Source of the DNA: Candidatus Brocadiia bacterium
GTDB lineage: Bacteria > Planctomycetota > MHYJ01 > WSZJ01
NCBI GenBank assembly: GCA_013360825.1
Contig: JABWAY010000089.1
Coordinates: forward strand, 1 to 13,238
Direction: 5' to 3'
Length of the DNA stretch: 13,238 nt
Shown here: positions 7,749 to 13,238 of the stretch, in pieces
How the letters are laid out: each line of letters begins with the position of its first letter
Position numbering within the stretch: the stretch's first letter is position 1
The notes under the pieces: model-generated
The model's input: only the letters and a program-made list of their open reading frames with translations
Databases searched by the model: none
Told to the model about the DNA's origin: nothing
Made by a program: the position numbers and the translations under genes

Positions 7749-10700
7749 CTACTTCCTGACCGCGCGCAGGGTCGCCAGCGCCGTCATCTGTCCCTCGGAG
7801 AGGGCCTCGAAGCGCGCGATTTCGGAGAGCGTGCCCGGGACGCGCGTGAGGACGAGCGCCGCGCCCTGACCCGTGACACCTCGTGCCCGCGCGACGAGCC
7901 TTCCGTTCTGTACCTGGATATCTCCGGAAACGGTCCAGTCTCCGGGGTTCGAGGCGCCCGCCAGCCGCAGGGAGAGGACGCGCACGTCCCCGACGGCGGC
8001 ATCCACACGGTCCCACTCGATCGTCGGGGCGACCGCCTCCACGGGGTACGAGACGGTCTTCCCGCCCTGCGTCACCCGCAGGTCGCCCCGGCCCGCGCCC
8101 GCCCGCGGCGCGGCGAATGCCGTCCCCGATGCGGAGCAGACCAGCGGCTCGCCGACCGTGATCGACCGGTCGTCGTGGTTCTTGAACGACACCGACTCCA
8201 CCGTCCCCGGCTGCTTCGGCGCTTCCGCCACCCATGTCCCCCCCTGACGGCGCAGGTCGGGAGTCGGTCTCTCCATTGAGGCGGTCAGCAGAACCAGCAC
8301 GGTCTCCTGCGTCGAGCACGCCACGGCCACGAGGAGCCCGCCATCGGGAAGCGGGTCCGGCACGGCGAACGGGCCGGGCGGGATCTTGCGGCCGTCGATC
8401 ATCCCGCCGCGGGGCAGATCGATGGTCTCTCCCGGGTTCACCTGGACACGGGCCATCTCGGTCGGCGTCGTTCCGCCGCCGCCCTGCCCGGAGTTTTCGT
8501 CCATCGGGTCCTTCGGCGCGCCGCCGCCGTCGCCGCTGCCCCCCGGGTCCCCGGGATTCCCCGTGTCGACCGGCACGGACGCCGCGAAGGTGTCCGCGAC
8601 CTCGTTCAGGCGGTTTCCGTTCGCGTCGACGACGTCGGCCAGCACAACGACCCAGGTCGTCACGCCGTCGCGCGGGTACCAGGGTTCGACGATCGGGACC
8701 GGCGCGTCGTTGAAGGCGTCCATCAGGCAGGACTTCATCAGGACCTTCGCGGGATCCTTCGGGTCCGTCAGGTCCCGCCACGGCCCTGCAGGCGCCAGGG
8801 GGATCCGCGGCCCGCAGCTGTCGCCGTTGGAGTCCAGCTGCTGGATGAAGACGCGGCTGGTCAGCCCGCGCTGCATCGAGATGTCGGTCCGGAATCTCAC
8901 GTTCAGCTTTTTTGCCGGGATCACGGCCTTCCCGCCCTCCTTCCGCACCTGCTGGATCTGCGGCTTGATGTCGACCGTTGTGAACCAGACGGGATTGGTG
9001 AAGCACTGGTTCGAGTCGGGGTGGTAGCGCTCGAACGGCGTGGAGAATCCGCCCAGCATGACGGCACCGGTGCAGGTCGGCTGGAGATTCAGGCGCACCG
9101 CCTTCTCGCGGTCGAACGCATCGATCTCCTGGCTCGGGACGAGTTCGTTGACCTCGACGCGTTTCCGTTTCCCCTCTGCCGCCGCCCACTCCATGTACTC
9201 GAAGACGTCGCGCGGGGTCCGGAACCTGGCCGGCGTCTCGCGGTCCCACCAGTACGCGTCCACCTGCGTCAGGCGGCCGCCCCAGGTCTCCGCCGTCGCA
9301 GCCCGGAGGTTCGCGACGACGTGGCCGCAACCCCTGCGGACCGCTGCCGTCCGCAGGCCGTCGAACGCGCCGTCGCCCCCCACGAGGCCGTCGTCGTCGC
9401 GCCCCTTCTCCGCCGCGTCCCATTTGTCGTGCCACAGCCAGACCCGCTCCGTCGAACCCGGCGTGGCGGGGCCGATCTCGAATCGCAGGTCGCTGTCGAT
9501 CCGGACGTCGAGCAGCGGCCCGTCCGTCACCGCCGTCCGTCCGTGGTACAGGTCGTCGATCGTCCCCCCCAGCGCGTAGGTGCGGCACTTGGCGTACGCC
9601 CCGTCGTACGCCTCGGCGCCCGAGCCCGATCCGAACAGCATCATGAACGGCTCGATCCCGTGGTGAGACATGATCGACGCCGTGACGCCCGTGGAAAAAT
9701 TGAAGTCGCCGTGCGCGTCGCTCCCCGCGGAGAAGTAGACCTTCCGGATGAACGTGCCCCGGTCGGGGTCGTCGTCGAACGCGTACTGCATCCCGGCGCG
9801 CGCCATCCGGGTGTGCAGCATGAACCCCGTGGAAAGTTCCGCGTGCCAGTCGTAGCGGTCGTGCATGGCGCTCCACGGGTTAATGAAGAAGAGGTCCTCG
9901 GAGTGCCGCAGGTGGGCGCACTTTTTCTTCGGGTCGTTCCAGATCTGCAGCCCCGACGTCATGAACTGCCCGTCCCGCGTCGCCGACAGCTTTCGCGTGG
10001 AGGGATGGGCGTTCAGCCACTGCTCGATCTCGAGCGGCGTCCACGCGAACATTCCGTTGGTCGGATGCGCGGCGTAGGCATGCGCCCGGCTCCCCTTCAT
10101 CTGTTCCAGCACATGTTCCTGGGAATTCACGTTCGGCACCTGTGAGACCTGCGCGTTCTTCAGGCACAGGTCGAGTTCCCGCCGGATCTGCTTCACGCGG
10201 TCGGGGTGGGAGAGACACAGGGCCAGCCGGGTCGCCGCCTTCACCTTGAATCCCGCACTGAGTTCGCCCTGGGTCGACTCGTCCCGGATCTCCTGTTCCA
10301 GCGACGTCCACTCCTCCTCGTCCCCGCCGCCCGCCCAGATCCTGCGGGCGAGGTCGAGCCCCAGCTTGACGGCCCTGGACTCCTGGATTCTGCCAATGAT
10401 TCCCTTCGCGATCAGGTGCAGCGCATCGTCGAGGTACGGCATCGACGATTTCAGGAAATCGAGCTGCGAACGGTCTCCGAACCACGGGCCGGGGAAATGC
10501 GAGTGGTGCTCGTAGACGAGCGCATGCGGCCCGGGCCCCAGCGCCCCGGCGCGGTACATCGAGACCTCCTGCGCACCCGTCCGCAGTCCCATCAGCTCCC
10601 GCAGCCGCCGGTACTCCATGTCCGGCGGCGCGCTCCGGAAGGGCGGAAACTGTGGCACATCCTGGTCCGAAAAGAAGCAGTTGTGGTCGGTCGTGATGAC

Positions 10701-13043
10701 CTTGTCGCGGAGCGCCGCGGCGTCCGGCGAGTCGATCATGCCGAGCGAATACGCCGTCCACGCCAGCATCCGCGGTGGCCCGCCCCACGCGAGCCGCGGG
10801 TCGGCGATCTGCGTGCTGTACTCCGCGGCCGTGTGGACGTGCGTGTCCCAGTACTTCCCGTCCTTCGAGAGCATCGGCATCGGCTTCACCGTCTGGACGC
10901 GCATGACCTTGATCGTGATGTCGTCCTGGTCGATGGAAGGGAAGCCCGCAGACTCCGAGGGCGGGCGGAAACGGAAGTACGAAGCCACAGCTCTGGCGGT
11001 GAAATACATGTTAGTTGCTGGGTCTGCCATCGGCACGCGGATGATTCGGTGCCAGCTCGGATAGTTGATAAAGCCGACAATCCCTGCGGGCTTCACTCTC
11101 CGAACTTCCACTTGAGACAGGTGCTCTCCGGTTTCGGACTCGACAGGAACTGACGAGAACTTCTCCCACGCTCCACCGGCTCCGTCCGCTGCGGACGTAT
11201 CTCGCCCTGAGAGGATGTCGGCGGACGCCCCGTAAATCGGAGTTTCTCCCTGCCCCCAGTAGAACCTGGTAGGAGTGAACCCATGAATCGTCGCAGAACC
11301 ACTACGCCACACCTTGATGTCCTTCAGCCAGACCCCATCAATCGCCATCCCCACGTTCTTCGTCTCGGGCACGAATACCAGCAGCGGAATCTCCGTCCGA
11401 CCCTCGATCACCGCCCACGGCATGTCGAAGATGATCTCGTCGCGGTCCCAGACATCGGCGTACTGCAGCGTGACAGGGCCGTCTTCGAGGAGAACCCCCG
11501 TGCGGGTCGCGTCGGTCTGTTTCCCCTTCACCTCCACCGTCACCTCGAGGATGTCGGAGGAGCCCTCCGGGAGGTCCCAGTCCGCCTCGACACGCGTCTC
11601 GCCGCCGGCGGCGATGCGGACGGGGCGCGACCAGCGGCCGTTCGAGGTCTTGAGGGAGACGTCGGCCGGGAGCTCCTCGGACGTTTCGAGATTGCGGATC
11701 ACGGCCCAGACCTTCGCCTTCCCGGGTTCCACGCCCATGCTCTCGACGCCGGCCGACTGGACCATGACGGCGACGCCGTCGCGGGGGCGCTCGGCGACGG
11801 AGATGTGCAGGACGTTGTTGGATGCGTTGCCTTCGCCCGGGACGTTTTCCACGGAGACGCGCGCGCGGCCGCCGTCGAGCGTTGCCTCCGCGGGAATCTC
11901 GAACTCGATGCGCTGTGTCGCGCCGGGCTCGAGCTCGGGGATGTCGAAGGTGTACTTCCGGTCGATGTCCACGGCGAGCTTGCCGCCGGCCTTTCTGCGG
12001 CCGCAGTTGGTGACGACGGCCTCCGCGAGCCGTTTCTCGCCCGGATGCCACGGGTAGGGCCTCAGGATCGCGCTGCGGACCCCCAGGTCCGGCTTCCCGG
12101 CGTCGGCACACGCGAGCGCGGCTTCCAGATCGAGCACGGTCGTGCGGTAGACGTTCTGGAAATTCGGGGTGCCGATGCGGGGGCCGCTGTCGACGAGGAT
12201 GCGGCGGACCTCCCCGGCGGTGAGCTTCGGGTCGGCGAGCCAGATGCGGGCGGCCACGCCGGCCGCGCGTGCGGCGACCGCACTGGTTCCCTCGAGGGGG
12301 CCGTACGAGTCCCCGGGGCGCGTCGATTGCGAGCTCGGGTCACCTGCGAGTTCGGTCTTGGGGGTGAGATTGGCGCGCGTCGAGACCGCGGTCACACTGT
12401 GGGAGGGCATCCCGTCCCTGTCGGACAGGACGGTCCCGCTCGACGCCGTGCACGAGACAGCCCAGGGATGCGCCGCGGGCCAGTAGTCCTGCGTGCCGCT
12501 GGCAATGCCTGCCGCCGCGACGACGAGGACGCCCTGCTCCTGGCAGCGGTCGAGCGCCTCCTTCAGCGACGCCGACCCCCGCGGCGCGCCGAGCGGGATG
12601 CAGATGATCCGGGCCCCCTGCTTGAGCGCGTACTCGATGCCGATCGAGAGCATCGGCGCGAACGTGTCGCCCGAACTGTCCGACACCACCTTCACCGGCA
12701 GGATCCGGACGCCGGGGGCGATCCCCTTCATCGCCCCTCTCCCGTCCCCGTGCGCCGCGATCAGGCCCGCCACGGCCGTCCCGTGCCCGATCCGGTCCTT
12801 CGTGTCGTCGGAGCCGTCGAGGACGTTCCATCCCGGAAGGACCGCATCCGCGAGGTCCTTGTGCGTCGCGTCGACACCGGTGTCGAGCACCGCGATGATC
12901 AGCTGCTCCGCCCGCATCACCCCGGGATCGCGGCCCGGAAACGGATCCTCGGCGGGAAGCAGGGTGGACAGAAGCGCGACACCCGTCGGCGCGACGAACA
13001 CCACAAACCATGGGGACACGCGTCCCCTCAGGCAAGCAGACAT
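7749..13043 (-). CDS. Giant secreted subtilase (S8) - CARDB - PHP metallohydrolase (CehA/McbA-type) protein
   Basis: This 1,764-residue protein is numbered from the ATG at 13043, chosen because AAGGGGG lies 5 bases upstream; a TTG at 13061 would add six residues. A hydrophobic segment (about 12-29) is a likely signal peptide. The S8 subtilisin-like domain (about 40-310) has Asp54 (VLDTGVD), His87 (IGHGTAVAG) and Ser254 (LEGTSA). However, the oxyanion Asn of the AAAGN motif is Ile180, so activity is doubtful. A CARDB-like domain (about 316-418, EGNASNNVLHI) and further beta regions follow to about 725. A PHP domain (about 728-1185) has DTHVHT (His735, His737), TDHN (785-788), QEVS (Glu826), GPHALVY (His840), AAHP (His993), GSDAHG (Asp1109, His1111) and GRTAVTDGPLLDV, as in CehA/McbA metallohydrolases. 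About 140 mostly helical residues are inserted between 855 and 990. An Ig/Big_5-like region (about 1370-1492), a Gly-rich linker (about 1494-1524) and a C-terminal beta region complete it. No surface anchor is visible. The substrate is unknown. Confidence 0.9.
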   Translation of the reverse strand: MSACLRGRVSPWFVVFVAPTGVALLSTLLPAEDPFPGRDPGVMRAEQLIIAVLDTGVDATHKDLADAVLPGWNVLDGSDDTKDRIGHGTAVAGLIAAHGDGRGAMKGIAPGVRILPVKVVSDSSGDTFAPMLSIGIEYALKQGARIICIPLGAPRGSASLKEALDRCQEQGVLVVAAAGIASGTQDYWPAAHPWAVSCTASSGTVLSDRDGMPSHSVTAVSTRANLTPKTELAGDPSSQSTRPGDSYGPLEGTSAVAARAAGVAARIWLADPKLTAGEVRRILVDSGPRIGTPNFQNVYRTTVLDLEAALACADAGKPDLGVRSAILRPYPWHPGEKRLAEAVVTNCGRRKAGGKLAVDIDRKYTFDIPELEPGATQRIEFEIPAEATLDGGRARVSVENVPGEGNASNNVLHISVAERPRDGVAVMVQSAGVESMGVEPGKAKVWAVIRNLETSEELPADVSLKTSNGRWSRPVRIAAGGETRVEADWDLPEGSSDILEVTVEVKGKQTDATRTGVLLEDGPVTLQYADVWDRDEIIFDMPWAVIEGRTEIPLLVFVPETKNVGMAIDGVWLKDIKVWRSGSATIHGFTPTRFYWGQGETPIYGASADILSGRDTSAADGAGGAWEKFSSVPVESETGEHLSQVEVRRVKPAGIVGFINYPSWHRIIRVPMADPATNMYFTARAVASYFRFRPPSESAGFPSIDQDDITIKVMRVQTVKPMPMLSKDGKYWDTHVHTAAEYSTQIADPRLAWGGPPRMLAWTAYSLGMIDSPDAAALRDKVITTDHNCFFSDQDVPQFPPFRSAPPDMEYRRLRELMGLRTGAQEVSMYRAGALGPGPHALVYEHHSHFPGPWFGDRSQLDFLKSSMPYLDDALHLIAKGIIGRIQESRAVKLGLDLARRIWAGGGDEEEWTSLEQEIRDESTQGELSAGFKVKAATRLALCLSHPDRVKQIRRELDLCLKNAQVSQVPNVNSQEHVLEQMKGSRAHAYAAHPTNGMFAWTPLEIEQWLNAHPSTRKLSATRDGQFMTSGLQIWNDPKKKCAHLRHSEDLFFINPWSAMHDRYDWHAELSTGFMLHTRMARAGMQYAFDDDPDRGTFIRKVYFSAGSDAHGDFNFSTGVTASIMSHHGIEPFMMLFGSGSGAEAYDGAYAKCRTYALGGTIDDLYHGRTAVTDGPLLDVRIDSDLRFEIGPATPGSTERVWLWHDKWDAAEKGRDDDGLVGGDGAFDGLRTAAVRRGCGHVVANLRAATAETWGGRLTQVDAYWWDRETPARFRTPRDVFEYMEWAAAEGKRKRVEVNELVPSQEIDAFDREKAVRLNLQPTCTGAVMLGGFSTPFERYHPDSNQCFTNPVWFTTVDIKPQIQQVRKEGGKAVIPAKKLNVRFRTDISMQRGLTSRVFIQQLDSNGDSCGPRIPLAPAGPWRDLTDPKDPAKVLMKSCLMDAFNDAPVPIVEPWYPRDGVTTWVVVLADVVDANGNRLNEVADTFAASVPVDTGNPGDPGGSGDGGGAPKDPMDENSGQGGGGTTPTEMARVQVNPGETIDLPRGGMIDGRKIPPGPFAVPDPLPDGGLLVAVACSTQETVLVLLTASMERPTPDLRRQGGTWVAEAPKQPGTVESVSFKNHDDRSITVGEPLVCSASGTAFAAPRAGAGRGDLRVTQGGKTVSYPVEAVAPTIEWDRVDAAVGDVRVLSLRLAGASNPGDWTVSGDIQVQNGRLVARARGVTGQGAALVLTRVPGTLSEIARFEALSEGQMTALATLRAVRK
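10981..11160. other. Low-GC patch inside the giant S8-PHP gene
   Basis: By hand count these 180 bases contain 100 G or C (56%), against about 67% in 10801-10860 and 75% in 9241-9300 of the same gene. The lower GC appears to extend, less strongly, to about 11340. The reading frame is uninterrupted and encodes part of the region just before the PHP domain (residues about 629-688). Recombination, a recently acquired segment or relaxed codon choice could each explain it. Confidence 0.6.
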
Positions 13044-13048
13044 GATGG

Positions 13049-13055
13049 CCCCCTT
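13049..13055 (-). promoter_or_regulatory. Shine-Dalgarno site deciding the start of the S8-PHP gene
   Basis: On the minus strand AAGGGGG ends 5 bases before the ATG at 13043. The alternative TTG at 13061 lies upstream of this site and has no comparable purine run at a suitable distance, so the ATG start is preferred. Confidence 0.65.
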
Positions 13056-13082
13056 GAACAATTGACCCCTGATCTGCGGCCG

Positions 13083-13112
13083 AATCTAACGGAACGCGCC
13101 GGGGGGAGGCAA
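13083..13112 (-). promoter_or_regulatory. Possible sigma-70-like promoter for the S8-PHP gene
   Basis: On the minus strand TTGCCT (13107-13112) and TAGATT (13083-13088) are separated by 18 bases, each matching 4 of 6 consensus bases, about 40 bases upstream of the ATG at 13043. Promoter consensus in this lineage is uncertain. A second -35-like TTGACA (13141-13146, minus strand) lies in the repeat region, but its partner at 17 bases (TGAGTT) is poor. Confidence 0.25.
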
Positions 13113-13125
13113 GATTCAACTCAGG

Positions 13126-13191
13126 AACGCCAAGTCGACGTGTCAACGCCAAGTAGAAATGTCACCGTTTCCGTCTAAGTAGAAATGTCAC
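13126..13191 (+). repeat. Three direct repeats of an AAGTAGAAATGTCAC-type unit
   Basis: AAGTAGAAATGTCAC occurs exactly at 13151-13165 and 13177-13191, 26 bases apart. A diverged copy, AAGTCGACGTGTCAA, lies at 13132-13146; with its AACGCC prefix it is the previous 19-base period of the second copy. The repeats are much richer in A/T than the surrounding DNA. Multiple short repeats near an end are typical of IS21-like and some integrase-type insertion sequences, where the transposase binds them. Confidence 0.8.
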
Positions 13192-13238
13192 TCGCCCGGT
13201 CAGGGCGAGTGCACCTTGTCCGTGAAGCGTTGCAGGCT
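13141..13238. mobile_element. Probable terminus of an insertion sequence, cut by the window edge
   Basis: The cluster of direct repeats followed by a hairpin, next to a gene promoter and with different base composition, looks like one end of an IS21-like or other integrase-type element. TGTCAA at 13141 is a plausible outer tip, but the exact boundary cannot be fixed without the other end or the target duplication. A plus-strand frame opens at ATG 13186 and runs 18 codons to the edge (MSLARSGRVHLVREALQA), which could be a transposase N-terminus. A minus-strand frame entering from the edge and stopping at the TGA in the hairpin loop is the alternative. Neither is long enough to identify a family. 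Confidence 0.4.
13189..13211. repeat. Perfect 9-bp inverted repeat (hairpin)
   Basis: CACTCGCCC (13189-13197) pairs perfectly with GGGCGAGTG (13203-13211) around a 5-base loop. It abuts the last direct repeat and shares its CAC. There is no T-run on either strand. It could be a transposase-binding or structural element of the IS end, or the terminator of a minus-strand gene entering from the right, whose TGA would fall in the loop. Confidence 0.65.

Noticed and set aside
7417..9876. 819-codon minus-strand frame over the S8-PHP gene and the end of aas
   Set aside because: Arg/Gly-rich shadow in a different frame of the giant gene; it also runs antisense through the catalytic end of aas.
11283..13178. 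631-codon plus-strand frame antisense to the S8 and CARDB regions
   Set aside because: No recognisable motif, and the opposite strand carries clear S8 catalytic motifs with a good ribosome site.

Overview
The window is GC-rich DNA from a bacterium, fully coding apart from short gaps. Secreted PDZ and HEAT-type proteins, a 1,764-residue secreted mosaic protein and a transporter/acyltransferase/acyl-ACP synthetase fusion together suggest a Planctomycetota-like lineage, probably a metagenome-derived genome. That assignment is inference from gene content; no rRNA, tRNA or CRISPR array is visible.

Left block, plus strand (1-7598). The tail of an unrecognised gene (1-210) is followed one base later by a signal-peptide HtrA/trypsin-fold protein with a PDZ domain (212-1471). 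All three of its catalytic positions are replaced (His to Ser98, Asp to Asn128, Ser to Ala205), so it is a predicted pseudoprotease. Next come a small exported protein with HEAT-like helices, a charged coiled coil and a PDZ domain (1484-2452), and an HtrA/DegS-type protease with an N-terminal membrane anchor and an intact His105/Asp135/Ser209 triad (2472-3608). The tight spacing of these three suggests one envelope protein-quality-control module: dead protease, PDZ adaptor, live protease. moaC (3652-4149, molybdenum cofactor synthesis) follows, then a 1,150-residue LplT-Aas fusion (4146-7598) that overlaps the moaC stop as GTGA. All these genes read in one direction and may be co-transcribed.

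Right block, minus strand (7749-13043). This is one very large secreted protein, convergent with the left block across a 150-bp gap. Its order is signal peptide, subtilisin-like S8 domain, CARDB-type and other beta domains, a PHP metallohydrolase domain of the CehA/McbA type, an Ig-like (Big_5-like) region, a Gly-rich linker and a C-terminal beta region. The S8 domain keeps Asp54, His87 and Ser254, but the oxyanion-hole Asn is Ile180. A patch of low-GC DNA (about 56% over 180 bp) lies inside the gene.

Right edge (13044-13238). This holds the upstream region of the giant gene, then three direct repeats and a perfect 9-bp hairpin that look like the terminus of an insertion sequence whose body lies beyond the window.

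The observations most worth following are the inactive/active HtrA pair bridged by a HEAT-PDZ protein, and the fusion of a subtilase with a PHP metallohydrolase.
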